Below, piece after piece: positions 8,501 to 15,940 of a stretch of 23,724 nt of DNA (the first letter of the stretch is position 1; each line of letters begins with the position of its first letter). This DNA comes from Victivallales bacterium. GTDB lineage: Bacteria; Verrucomicrobiota; Lentisphaeria; Oligosphaerales; Oligosphaeraceae. Made by a program: the position numbers and the translations under genes. The notes below the pieces were generated by a model. That model was given only the letters and a program-made list of their open reading frames with translations. It was not told where the DNA came from and searched no databases. The stretch covers positions 1 to 23,724 of the forward strand of contig JAFRLP010000392.1 of assembly GCA_017431185.1 (NCBI GenBank), given 5' to 3'.

Positions 8501-9128
8501 CAAGTTCCCCGCGATTCGGATAAAAGGTCATCTTGCCCTGGAAGTAGTGTTCTGGCGTGACGTTGCGCGATGGGGGGAGTCTGGGCGGCAGTTCGTTTGC
8601 GACTTTGCTCGGCCAGTCAGGAGGCAGATTCAGGTTCCATTTGCCAGCAGGTGCCCTCTCCAGAAACTCCAGTTTTTCCAGGTGGATGACGCCTGGCGCC
8701 TGGTTCACCAAGTCCAGGCGAAGGAGATTGACCACCCCCTGCACTGCCCAGGATAGCGAGACATATAGTTCATGTCGTTTGCCGTCGCATTTCAGAGACG
8801 GCAACGCAATGTACCGTTTCGCTGAAATGCCTGGCGCAGTATCCAGACCGTAGAAGAGTTCACCCGTGGTATGGCCGTCTGCAAAGCCCTCCGCCCGATA
8901 GGTCAGGTGAAGAAATCTGCAAATGGAAGTGTCCAGTCGCACATTGCGGTTGATCAGCCTGGAGTCAGATTCGCTGATGTCCAGCCGCAATGCCCCAGCC
9001 TCCCGCTGGATGCTCATCCCGAAAGGTTTGCCCCAATCTGGCTGAGGAATCCCAAAATCCCAAATCGGCGCATCCATGGAGAACAGAAGGGATGCCAGGA
9101 AAAAGAAGCCAAGAATCGCCAATCTCAT
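5559..9128 (-). CDS. Very large secreted GH42-like glycoside hydrolase
   Basis: A protein of about 1189 residues. The frame opens at 9149, but I chose the ATG at 9128 because GAGGAG lies nine bases before it and the product then starts with a clean signal peptide (MRLAILGFFFLASLLFS). Residues to about 470 look like tandem beta-sandwich sugar-binding modules. A TIM-barrel of the GH42 type follows, starting near ILLMDGKPVFPIF, with a likely acid/base Glu in CGGVSLEWQAWG (about 646) and the motif ILEDDTRTHLA (about 813). The C-terminus resembles the glutamine-amidotransferase-like and sandwich domains of beta-galactosidases. The same motifs occur in the upstream gene, so they are paralogues. Export and hydrolysis of a polysaccharide or glycan are inferred, and the substrate is unknown. 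It is the last gene of an operon that starts with a pseudopilin-like protein. Confidence 0.75.
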   Translation of the reverse strand: MRLAILGFFFLASLLFSMDAPIWDFGIPQPDWGKPFGMSIQREAGALRLDISESDSRLINRNVRLDTSICRFLHLTYRAEGFADGHTTGELFYGLDTAPGISAKRYIALPSLKCDGKRHELYVSLSWAVQGVVNLLRLDLVNQAPGVIHLEKLEFLERAPAGKWNLNLPPDWPSKVANELPPRLPPSRNVTPEHYFQGKMTFYPNRGELAENAFLRHEFTLDFSPGTAWLQVMADDRVEAVYVNGAPLHGVLADSWREVNVLQVANLRIGKNLLAIKYVNEGGQGGVLYELAVLGQAKEHLRVNSGEGAWMSVSPAKDWFRPDADLSFGNWQPASVTVPPPAPPWGKTLSYIDYIPDDARGTVDCLDLKASWNGERLALTAICRPCPPFAEKDEAEIRIHNAGGRLVSRQRLPIAQLHPKKAGENLHLTLESCDVTRYGGAMAGTVKLQFPGRGMKRTDGAEFALPSRPLPGAETPLRAERQQVIGGPILLMDGKPVFPIFLSASETVEQPNQKVETGLEGADSPVVIREFAVGPPNAEWWTGDHLYDFEVIDRRIHSVMQDFPQAKIGIWLKCQPGPWYARAYPERLARNSKGGVFDYYAAAVTFSGHEYQEDAGQAIRALVEHCEKHYGNKIAVYNLCGGVSLEWQAWGCHWLHKQKTMFDYSDIAARDFRAFALEHCGIPLAIPSYDERLGKAGVLFRSPAAELPSILFDEYYSASVADCILACAHAVRQGLAGRRKLVSAYYGYVFEYGQYAWALNAAGHNATRQLLEGDSLDYLLSPNSYYNRGIGETNGDMKAFGSLRAHGKFSILEDDTRTHLAGWAADNGQLCKTLNETHTTALLRRNWGMSLARRMPINLLPLEERRDLNSPQIRADLETTRQIGQALFEHPRESGVQVAFVLDETSLKYLTPQSRRIIEPGTARYLYDNPSGALHRYGRQAQLLTGSLITEQRDRLAQTGTGFDQILLSDVPKLAKQYKFWILTCAFAESTLLRTALEALRRENVTVVIPYGAAFVSKTQAVDAMSMSTHLGVEFAVIPPGTTEIQRCHDGGVFGLDSSIPTRFAVNDATVKPLGHYLDGGAVALAEYAFGKATIIFCGSPMIPAELMAEWMRQAGVHCYTAPGDTFFAGYGIVTIHSRSSGRKTIRFPHKVDVWDVYEKKLAAIQTEELSFTMNALETRVFLERSGYD

Positions 9129-9145
9129 TTTTCTTCGCTCCTCAA

Positions 9146-11902
9146 TCATTGAATGTTCAGAAGCCAGGTGTGGGGACCATTAGACTCCAGGGTGATTTCC
9201 GAACCGCCATTGCCGATGATCTGTCGCTCGAAAAGTTCCGTCACGCAGGAAGCCTCGCGTGGCAAGGCCAAAGAATATCGCCCCATCCTGGCGACATGGC
9301 ACAAGAGCGTGTCACGGCTTGCCAGGATTACTGGTCCGCTCTCGCAGTGGCCATGGATTCCAGAGGCCGCGAACAGTTCCGCCCAGAGACGAGGCTCCAG
9401 GATGTGCACGCCAGAAAAGATGACCGCACGGCCATTGGACAGTTGTTTCCGCACGAGGCCAGCCCGTCCGTCCTCGTATTTTCCCAGAACTTGGGCCTCC
9501 GCATCGTCTGCATAGACGAGAGGCGCGATTTTCAGTTCCTTCCCGCCTGGACGGTAGCCGATGGCGTTTTCTGCGTCCAGATAAACAAGTGCCGTCCCGC
9601 CGTTCAGGTCAAATGCCAGGCGAAGCCCTGTCAATTCCTGCATTGCCTCGGCGGAGAATCCATCTTCGGCGACCAGGCCAGGGGCATAGAACCAGATGAC
9701 CTGTCGAATGGCTGGCGTCTCCAGGCGCTGGCGCAATCTCCGCCTGGCCTCCGCATCCAGAGTGTATAGATTTAGAAAGACCACTGCCTTATAAGGATGC
9801 GAGGATGCCAGAAAATCCCTGGTCGTGAGCAGGTCAAACACCCTTCCTGACCGATGGAGCGCATCCAGCGTCAGGTCAGTCGCGGAGGTGCTCCAGTGAA
9901 CGGGTGCCTTTGGATAGCCGTGCCGCCAAAGTTCGGAAGGTTCGAAGACAACCGCAATTTCCTGTGCGGATTTCCTTGGTGAATCGAACATGGTGCGCCA
10001 GACCTCCCGTGCCTTGTCCAGTGTGTCCAGCAGTTCAGGCGTACACCACCAGTTGGGCTTTTGACGGCTGGATCCGAACTCCAGCAGTTGGATTCCGCCC
10101 CCTGACAAAAAGGCATTGGCGAGGTTGCGTCGGAGCAGGGCGGTGGATTCGAGTGGGGTCTTGGCATCCTGGTAGTGGGGCGGCTGCGCCAGATGTGTGC
10201 GGGTATCGTCCTCCACCAGCATGAGTTTGCCATGACGGCGGAAGACGGCTGGGATGGTGCGCACCAGCCCGTCTCCGCCGATGCGCCGTTGGGTCAGATA
10301 GACCAGGGGGGCCGAGAGGAAGTCAATGTTCGGCGAGGAGAGGACCCGTTCCAAATCAGCGGTCTGTGCCTCTGGCCCATATCCCATTCCAAAGGTGTAT
10401 CCATAGTATGCCCCCACCAAAGCGGTCGGCATCTCTTCCTTGGCGGCGCGCGCCAATCTCAGCAGGGTTTCCGCGACCACCTGGCTATGGCACTCGTAGT
10501 AGTCGAGGACAATCTGGTCAGTGCATGGTTCACGGAGGTAAAGTCCGCGCCCCATTCTGGCTGCGGTTCCTGGCACTTGCGCCGTGCTGAGTTCAGCGTC
10601 AGGTCTGTGCCAGGCACGGCGCAAACTCTGGTCATCACCGTATTTCCTTGCCAGGTGTTTGCGGAACACCAGGGTCATGGCTTGCCCGCAATCTGGCATA
10701 TCGCGCTCCATCCCGTAATAGTGCCATTCGCCGTAGACGCCGTAGCCAAGGCGCAAGCCAACCACACGCTTTGCCCAAGGCTGGCCTTTGGCGTAGCGCA
10801 AGAATCCCCGTATGGTTTTTTCCATCTCCGCTCTCCAGGCCTCGCTGGCCATGGAGGCTGTGCGAAAACGATAAGCCTGCTCCGACTCGTAAGTGGACGA
10901 GGAGCAGTACTGGACAAGCGCCTCTGGATGGCTGGCCTCCCACCATTTAGGCGAACGTTCGAAGCGAAGCCGAAGATTCAGCATTGCCTGGTTGTCCAAC
11001 GCCAGGACGTGCCGGATATTCTCGTCGATGGAGGCGAAATCATAGCACTCGTCGGGCTTCATCATTTTGGTCAGTCCCACGCTGATTTCAAACCAGTGGA
11101 TTCCCTGGTTGGACAGCCTCTGAATCCCCTCTTCCACTCCTGGCAGCCAGGGATTGCCGAAAATGTACAGGATGGGCGCCGTGGGTTTTCCATCGACCAG
11201 CAGACCAGTCATTTCGCCTTTTGTGGCGAGTGTGACTTGCAGTTGCCTCTGGGTGTCCAAAAATGAAATGTCCACAGCCTTTGCCTTTCTGGTCAGGTAT
11301 TCCTGGCGTTCCGCCGCAGTCATGAATTGGTCAGCCGCATTGGAGAGGCCATACCATGGCTGGGTCATGCAGTCCCCCTGGTCTTTGGGGGACTGCCAGC
11401 CTGAATCATCAAAATTCGGCTTCAGCCAGCCTTCTGTTGGCTTCTGCGCACATCGCCAGGAGAGGTCGCTGACAATGGGCACCACCTCACCTGTGGTAAG
11501 GCGGAACCAGCCCGTCAGGATAAATCCTGCGTCTGACAGACCATTGGTCACTGCTATGGCTAGCACGTTTTTGCCAGGATGAAGGGCGGAGGTCAGGGAA
11601 TACCGTCTGGATAGCAGAGTGCGCTCTTTCTGTTCCAACGGCAGTTGCCGCAGTTTTGTGCCGTTCAGCAACGGCTCGCCCGAGTCATCCACCAGCAAGA
11701 CAAGTTCGCCCTCAGCGGCTTCCCCTGGCACGTCCAGGACTTTTCGGAAATACCGCGTCGTGTGGTTTTGGGCCTTTTCGGGATACCAAAGCCAACGGGA
11801 AAGGAAACCGCCTTCAGGAAGCACACTGTCCGCCAACGCCAAGGCCGCCCAGAGGAAGAACGGAAGCAGCCAGCGGCGGCTCTCATGGATTGGTCTGTCC
11901 AT
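9146..11902 (-). CDS. Secreted GH42-like glycoside hydrolase with N-terminal WLW sandwich domain
   Basis: A 918-residue protein with a signal peptide (WLLPFFLWAALALADS). Residues 30-160 form a jelly-roll domain starting SRWLWYPEKA and including FRKVLDVPG and NGTKL, as found at the N-terminus of many Lentisphaerota and Bacteroidota hydrolases. From about 230 (LLVDGKPTAPILYIFG) a TIM-barrel follows, with the likely acid/base Glu392 in GYGVYGEWHYYG and Glu564 in LMLVEDDTRTHLA, the second shared with the paralogue downstream. The C-terminal third resembles the amidotransferase-like domain of GH42 enzymes. AAAGGACT precedes the ATG. It lies 22 bases after the pseudopilin gene, and its TGA overlaps an ATG of the next gene. 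Enzymatic class is inferred, and the substrate cannot be read from the sequence. Confidence 0.75.
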   Translation of the reverse strand: MDRPIHESRRWLLPFFLWAALALADSVLPEGGFLSRWLWYPEKAQNHTTRYFRKVLDVPGEAAEGELVLLVDDSGEPLLNGTKLRQLPLEQKERTLLSRRYSLTSALHPGKNVLAIAVTNGLSDAGFILTGWFRLTTGEVVPIVSDLSWRCAQKPTEGWLKPNFDDSGWQSPKDQGDCMTQPWYGLSNAADQFMTAAERQEYLTRKAKAVDISFLDTQRQLQVTLATKGEMTGLLVDGKPTAPILYIFGNPWLPGVEEGIQRLSNQGIHWFEISVGLTKMMKPDECYDFASIDENIRHVLALDNQAMLNLRLRFERSPKWWEASHPEALVQYCSSSTYESEQAYRFRTASMASEAWRAEMEKTIRGFLRYAKGQPWAKRVVGLRLGYGVYGEWHYYGMERDMPDCGQAMTLVFRKHLARKYGDDQSLRRAWHRPDAELSTAQVPGTAARMGRGLYLREPCTDQIVLDYYECHSQVVAETLLRLARAAKEEMPTALVGAYYGYTFGMGYGPEAQTADLERVLSSPNIDFLSAPLVYLTQRRIGGDGLVRTIPAVFRRHGKLMLVEDDTRTHLAQPPHYQDAKTPLESTALLRRNLANAFLSGGGIQLLEFGSSRQKPNWWCTPELLDTLDKAREVWRTMFDSPRKSAQEIAVVFEPSELWRHGYPKAPVHWSTSATDLTLDALHRSGRVFDLLTTRDFLASSHPYKAVVFLNLYTLDAEARRRLRQRLETPAIRQVIWFYAPGLVAEDGFSAEAMQELTGLRLAFDLNGGTALVYLDAENAIGYRPGGKELKIAPLVYADDAEAQVLGKYEDGRAGLVRKQLSNGRAVIFSGVHILEPRLWAELFAASGIHGHCESGPVILASRDTLLCHVARMGRYSLALPREASCVTELFERQIIGNGGSEITLESNGPHTWLLNIQ

Positions 11903-11924
11903 GTCGTAGTCCTTTGTCCTGTTG

Positions 11925-12683
11925 TCAGTTCACCTCATCCAGGAGTTCCGGGAGTTTCCCCCATGCCTCCATCATCTGGTTGCCCTGAGCGATGTGGTAT
12001 TTCTTGGTGAGGACATGTCCGCCAAGGTAGAGGACGTTTCCCGAGTTAGGATGGTTGCTTCGGGATTGCAAGCCAGCGGCCGCGACGCCGCCTGCGCCTG
12101 TGACGTCCGCCCAGATGACGCATCCTGGATTGTCCCGTCCGATTCTCTGGCGTGCCCGTGATGGCGCCCCTGCCGCGCAGACATGTGCGTCCTCCGCCTG
12201 TTTCTGGGTGTAGTTCCAGAAGATGTAGCTGAGGCCGCGATAAATGGCTCCTCCATCCATGAGGAATCCGAAGTTGATGGTGTCGCTGGGGCAGCGGAAA
12301 AAGGGTTTCAGATAGGCCTGCCAGTCATCTTTGTTCGGGAATGTCGCGTCCCTCTGGACGGTTGCGCCCAGATAGCCGCCTTTCGCCATGAGATTAGGGG
12401 CACGTTCTGGCTTTGTCGGCGAATCGTAGCGGAAATTCTGCGCTCGATGCTGATGGGCCAGGGAGACTGCATTAAAGGGGCGCACCAGCCAGTCGTCGTT
12501 GTCACCCGCATACAGGAACTCAAGCATGCCGATGTTTTTCAGATTGCCGACACAGGAAATGGAACGCGCCTTTTCTCTGGCTTTGCTCAACGCGGGTAGA
12601 AGCATTGCGGCGAGTATGGCGACGATGGCTATGACGACGAGCAATTCGATGAGCGTGAAGGATTTTGTCGTTTTGTTTTCCAT
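11925..12683 (-). CDS. Pseudopilin-like protein with prepilin-type N-terminus (DUF1559-like)
   Basis: A 252-residue protein beginning [20 protein letters not shown], a prepilin peptidase site. The conserved Phe and the Glu at +5 are present, but the usual Gly at -1 is Ser. One hydrophobic helix (about 10-30) would anchor it in the inner membrane or in a pseudopilus. The rest is a soluble globular domain with FFRCPSD and YIFWNYT. It ends with a variant of the H-X9-DG motif, reading [12 protein letters not shown] (Gly for Asp). The frame opens at 12782, but the ATG at 12683 has GGAG eight bases upstream and starts the leader correctly. It is the first gene of an operon with two secreted hydrolases and diverges from an AraC regulator. 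It may help export or surface sugar handling; this is inference. Confidence 0.85.
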   Translation of the reverse strand: MENKTTKSFTLIELLVVIAIVAILAAMLLPALSKAREKARSISCVGNLKNIGMLEFLYAGDNDDWLVRPFNAVSLAHQHRAQNFRYDSPTKPERAPNLMAKGGYLGATVQRDATFPNKDDWQAYLKPFFRCPSDTINFGFLMDGGAIYRGLSYIFWNYTQKQAEDAHVCAAGAPSRARQRIGRDNPGCVIWADVTGAGGVAAAGLQSRSNHPNSGNVLYLGGHVLTKKYHIAQGNQMMEAWGKLPELLDEVN

Positions 12684-12723
12684 TATTATATCTCCGTGGT
12701 TTGTTTTTTTCTCGTCTGGCATT

Positions 12724-12729
12724 ATTATA
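12724..12729 (-). promoter_or_regulatory. -10 element of the divergent hydrolase operon, probably activator dependent
   Basis: The minus strand reads TATAAT here, about 40 bases before the pseudopilin start, but no TTGACA-like box lies 16-19 bases upstream. A perfect -10 without a -35 suits a promoter that needs the AraC-type activator encoded next to it. The same -10 is preserved in the second AraC locus at 14944-14949. Confidence 0.4.
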
Positions 12730-12759
12730 ACATTGTTTTCTGCGTAGAGTAGGATAAAG

Positions 12760-12784
12760 ACACAGATTATTAGCACAATCACAC
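12760..12784 (+). promoter_or_regulatory. Conserved block upstream of AraC copy 1, candidate regulator site
   Basis: A stretch of about 25 bases just before the AraC start (containing GATTATTAGCACAATC) is repeated exactly at 14982-15006 before the second AraC gene, while the bases on its left differ between copies. Conservation of this block and of the divergent -10, with a diverged spacer, points to a binding site used for both autoregulation and activation. It has only a weak dyad (GATT...AATC). Confidence 0.4.
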
Positions 12785-12789
12785 AGAAG

Positions 12790-13680
12790 ATGGGAATTGC
12801 GGAAAAAAAGGAGTGGCATTATACGCTGGACACCTGGCAGATGATGGGTGAGCCTTTCCCGTTGCGCGTGATCTATGTGCCAAGGCCGAAATGGAAAATC
12901 CAGAAGCACAGCGAAAGGGCCTTTCACGATCACACCCACTCTGAAATCGTGCTGATTTTGGAAGGTTCGGCCACGCATCTTCTGGACGGCGCGGAGGCCG
13001 AGGTCACGTCCGGCGATGTCCTGGTCATCCATCCCGGATGCTTTCATGCATACGACCACACTGACGGAATGAAACTGGTCAATGTCACCTACGACAGTTC
13101 GCGTCTCTTCTGGCCTGCTCCTGACTGTGGCAGCCTTGCCCTGTTCCGCCAGTTCTTTCCCGTCACCGGCAAACCGCAGGTCAGCGACGTGCGTCCTCTC
13201 CTGCATTTGTCTTCGGACGCTTTGGCGGAGGCATCCTCGCTTATTGCCAAACTGCATGCCGAGATGCAGGGAAGACATGTCGGCTACCGTCTTTATGCCC
13301 AGACGTTACTGTTGCAGTTGTGCGTGCTTTTTTCCCGTGCCGTGCCGACTGAAAAGGTCGGAACCGAGTCCAGCGCCATCGAGTCCTGCCTTGCTTATAT
13401 GAACACGCATTACGCGGAGACTCTCAACATCGCCAGACTGGCCGCCAATGCGCACATGTCGCCCAACAGTTTCTTCGCGCATTTCCGACACGCCACTGGA
13501 ACTTCCCCTATCCAGTACCTGCTGAAACTGCGTGTCATGCACGCTTCCGACCATCTCCTTCACACCGACTGGTCAATGGATGAAATCGCCAGGCGCAATG
13601 GCTTCACCGACGCCAACTACATGAGTAGGGTATTCCGTGCCGTCACAGGCCGTAGTCCTTCGGCGTTGCGTCGGCTCTGA
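12790..13680 (+). CDS. AraC-family regulator with cupin sensor (copy 1)
   Basis: A 296-residue protein. Residues about 25-110 form a cupin sensor with [20 protein letters not shown] and [15 protein letters not shown], like that of RhaS/RhaR. The C-terminal 100 residues contain two helix-turn-helix units: [26 protein letters not shown] and [27 protein letters not shown]. Such proteins usually activate sugar-use genes when a mono- or oligosaccharide binds the cupin. It diverges from the pseudopilin-hydrolase operon and is the obvious candidate to control it. A second copy (about 75-80 percent identical by eye) lies at 15012-15902. There is no good ribosome site before the ATG; the position matches the GTG of the second copy. 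Confidence 0.9.
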   Translation: MGIAEKKEWHYTLDTWQMMGEPFPLRVIYVPRPKWKIQKHSERAFHDHTHSEIVLILEGSATHLLDGAEAEVTSGDVLVIHPGCFHAYDHTDGMKLVNVTYDSSRLFWPAPDCGSLALFRQFFPVTGKPQVSDVRPLLHLSSDALAEASSLIAKLHAEMQGRHVGYRLYAQTLLLQLCVLFSRAVPTEKVGTESSAIESCLAYMNTHYAETLNIARLAANAHMSPNSFFAHFRHATGTSPIQYLLKLRVMHASDHLLHTDWSMDEIARRNGFTDANYMSRVFRAVTGRSPSALRRL

Positions 13681-13861
13681 AAAGGCAACTGTTTTCCGAA
13701 GGGATGAGCGCGGATGTGTTTTTGAAATTGTCGAACTTGACACCGCGAATCGTTGCCGTCGTGTCGCCTGCGTAAATCACCGTGGGATTCACGCAGTTCG
13801 AGTCTGCGGCGAACTCCAGAAACGCCCTGATGTCCTTGGCAAATGAAGGGTCGAAGGTCAT
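13643..13861 (-). pseudogene. Possible fragment of a phage head-tail joining protein
   Basis: A 72-residue frame starts MTFDPSFAKDIRAFLEFAAD and contains VIYAGDTTATIRGVKFDN and [13 protein letters not shown]. The order (acidic helical start, a strand with a T-hRGhF-like motif, then a strand before a D-x-P turn) recalls short phage head-tail connector proteins of about 100 residues, here cut short. Its 3' end overlaps the 3' end of the AraC gene by 38 bases. No other phage gene is nearby. It may be a chance frame; the family call is weak. Confidence 0.3.
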
Positions 13862-13921
13862 GCCCGCCTATTTACCTTTTTATCATAAGATCTCTCCAAC
13901 ATTTCAAGAAAACAATAGCGT

Positions 13922-13964
13922 GTTTTGTGCAAATTTCAAATCGGATTTGGGATTTGCACAAAAC
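13922..13964. repeat. 43-nt near-perfect palindrome
   Basis: The left arm 13922-13942 and right arm 13944-13964 pair at 21 of 21 positions around one central G: 19 are Watson-Crick and two neighbouring pairs (13935/13951, 13936/13950) are T opposite G. The outer arms are GTTTTGTGCAAAT and ATTTGCACAAAAC, the inner ones CAAATC and GATTTG. A plus-strand RNA would form an unbroken stem; a minus-strand RNA would have two A-C mismatches. No T-run follows, so it is not a standard terminator. It lies among gene fragments between the phage-like frame and the GH39 remnant. Confidence 0.85.
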
Positions 13965-14011
13965 CTGCGGGGCGGATTCCCGTGTTTCATGGAGATTACG
14001 GAGGAGGAGGG

Positions 14012-14539
14012 TTATTCCAATTCTCGTATCAGGGCGATGGAGAATGGAGGCATCCTGAGGGAGGCCGTCTCCCTGTCGAGGAGCCAATTGACGGGCGTCA
14101 GCAGATGGTCCGAGTCCAACAGCAGCAGTTCCGCATTGCGAATATTGCAATCCTTGAGGGTCATGGCTATCTCGGTGGTCAGCCCGTTCCGATTGACGAC
14201 CATCATGGCCTTGGCGCCCTTTTCATCCTTGGCGGCGCAGACGTAGATGCCATCCTTGGCTTCGCCGCACTCGGAGTGGACGCACCTTCCCAGTTTATAC
14301 AGGGCATTGTAGATCCAGAAGGAGTAATAGGTTCGGCTGACCTTGTCATACGAATCGGGGTCGGACGGATCGGCGCTGAAGTTGGGGAACACGTTGGTCG
14401 TGTCCACAAGATGGGCTCCGCCGAATGCGCCCCCCGTGTCATGGGTGCGCACAAACGGAATCCCCGCATCCGCCAATTCGGGAAGTTTGGAATTGTAGAA
14501 AATCGGGGAATTGTTCACGCCGTGCAATAGTATTTCCAA
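14012..14539 (-). pseudogene. GH39-like glycoside hydrolase remnant with large internal deletion
   Basis: The frame reads LLHGVNNSPIFYN, then LADAGIPFVRTHDTGGAFGG and NVFPNFSADPSDPDSYDK, which is the start of GH39-like (xylosidase/iduronidase type) enzymes. It then jumps within one residue or so (about 14344) to YYSFWIYNALYKLG and AKAMMVVNRNG, which is the end of such enzymes. Family members have about 480-500 residues, so roughly 300, including the catalytic barrel, are missing. The frame has no proper start: the first possible codon is a TTG, and the frame continues upstream into the other fragment without a start. It ends with TAA at 14012. The product cannot be an active enzyme. Confidence 0.75.
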
Positions 14540-14931
14540 CTTTTGTCGGTCATGATTTTCTGGAGTGAGCCGTCGGCGAAATAGAGGTCCAGTTCCGCCA
14601 GGAATCCTGCCGCATGGCGTCCCTGCTGGACTTCCACGGCGATGATGTTTTTGCCCGGGCGGAGTTTTTGGGCGATGTCCTCGTTGGGGGGCGTGAAGCG
14701 TCCGTCCACATTAGGCTGGCGTTTCCCATTGAAATGGACGATGGCCGCATCATCCGCCGCGCATTGCCACATTGCCTTCACAGGGGCGTTTTTCAACTCG
14801 AATTCCTTGCGCAGATGGACATTGATAATCTCCACCCTATCGCGGGTGAACCAGATCCAGTTGGCTTTCCAGTCCTCCGTGGGGAAAATGGGACGGGAGA
14901 GCTGGACATCCTCGAAGGTCAGCGACTTTTC
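14515..14931 (-). pseudogene. 5'-truncated WIW-type sandwich domain of a lost hydrolase
   Basis: The frame is open from 14931 to a TGA at 14515. It reads LTFEDVQLSRPIFPTEDW, then KANWIWFTRDR, HLRKEFEL, ADDAAIVHFNGKR, LRPGKNIIAVEV and LDLYFADGSLQKIMTDKSW. This is the same kind of N-terminal jelly-roll domain as in the intact hydrolase at 9146-11902 (SRWLWYPEKA). It has no start codon or signal peptide: upstream it runs straight into the copied AraC promoter region, with an in-frame TGA at 14932-14934. Downstream it shifts frame into the GH39 remnant. It is best read as a fusion of leftovers from two genes after deletions. Confidence 0.7.
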
Positions 14932-15011
14932 TCATCTGGCATTATTATAACATTGTTTTCTGCTGGCTGTTAGGACAAAAAACACAGATTATTAGCACAA
15001 TCACACAAAAA
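14927..15011. repeat. Second copy of the AraC divergent promoter region
   Basis: This stretch matches 12707-12789 base for base over two long blocks (14933-14963 and 14982-15006), separated by a diverged spacer. Together with the AraC gene that follows it forms a duplication of nearly 1 kb (about 12707-13680 and 14927-15902). The minus-strand TATAAT is kept at 14944-14949, although the gene it should drive is now a startless fragment. Confidence 0.8.
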
Positions 15012-15902
15012 GTGAAGACGTCGGGAAAAAACGAATGGCATTACACGCTGGACACCTGGGAGATGAAGGGGGAGCCTTTCCCGTTGCGCGTGGTCTATGC
15101 GCCAGGGCCGAATTGGAAACTCCAAAAGCACGATGAACGTCCTCTGCATGACCACACCCACTCCGAAATCGTGCTGATTCTGGAGGGCACGGCCACGCAT
15201 CTCCTGAACCAGGAAAGCGCCGAGATCACGGCTGGCGATGTCCTGGTCATCCATCCTGGATGCTTCCATGCATACGACCATACCGACGGAATGAAACTGG
15301 TCAATGTCGCCTACGACAGTTCCAGTTTTTTCTGGCCAGTGCCTGACTGCGGGAATCCTCCCATGTTTCGTCTGTTGTTCCCACTTGACGGCAAACCGCA
15401 GGTCAGCGGCGTGCGCCCCCTCCTGCATTTGTCTTCGGGCGCTTTTGCGGAGGCAACCTCGCTCATTGCCAAATTGCACGCCGAGATGGAGGGAAAGCAT
15501 GTTGGCTACCGCCTTTATGCCCAGACATTGCTATTGCAGTTGTGCGTGCTTCTTTCGCGGGCCATGCCGACGGGATTGCCCAGAACCGAATCCAGCGACA
15601 TCGAATCCACCCTCTCCTATATGAACACGCATTACGCGGAGTCTCTGCCCATAGCCAAATTGGCCGCCAACGCGCACATGTCGCCCAACAGTTTCTTCGC
15701 GCATTTTCTGCGTGCCACAGGAAGCTCCCCTATCCAATATCTCCTGAAACTGCGTGTCATGCACGCCTCCAACCATCTCCTTCACACGGATTGGTCGATG
15801 GATGAAATCGCCAGGCGCAACGGCTTTGCCGACGCCAACTACATGAGCAGGGTATTCCGCGCCGTCACAGGCCATGGCCCCTCTGCGCTGCACAAGAAGT
15901 GA
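15012..15902 (+). CDS. AraC-family regulator with cupin sensor (copy 2)
   Basis: A 296-residue paralogue of the protein at 12790-13680, of equal length and without gaps by eye. The cupin carries [20 protein letters not shown] and [19 protein letters not shown]. The helix-turn-helix units read [26 protein letters not shown] and [22 protein letters not shown]. The DNA-reading C-terminus is more conserved between copies than the region around 30-60 and the linker, so both may bind the same site while sensing or output differ. Translation starts at GTG, aligned to the ATG of copy 1. It is apparently intact, although its divergent operon has decayed, so it may now act on the copy 1 promoter or on distant genes. 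Confidence 0.88.
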   Translation: MKTSGKNEWHYTLDTWEMKGEPFPLRVVYAPGPNWKLQKHDERPLHDHTHSEIVLILEGTATHLLNQESAEITAGDVLVIHPGCFHAYDHTDGMKLVNVAYDSSSFFWPVPDCGNPPMFRLLFPLDGKPQVSGVRPLLHLSSGAFAEATSLIAKLHAEMEGKHVGYRLYAQTLLLQLCVLLSRAMPTGLPRTESSDIESTLSYMNTHYAESLPIAKLAANAHMSPNSFFAHFLRATGSSPIQYLLKLRVMHASNHLLHTDWSMDEIARRNGFADANYMSRVFRAVTGHGPSALHKK

Positions 15903-15940
15903 GCCACCCCCTCTTGCGGTATTACTATTCAGGCATTGGC

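Noticed and set aside
10175..11266. Plus-strand frame of 363 codons
   Set aside because: It is antisense to the GH42-like gene, whose motifs and signal peptide are clear.
13922..13964. The 43-nt palindrome as a rho-independent terminator
   Set aside because: The stem is AT-rich with no T-run on either side and far longer than usual.
12707..15902. CRISPR array or tandem repeat array
   Set aside because: The repetition is one duplicated gene with its promoter; there are no short regularly spaced repeats.
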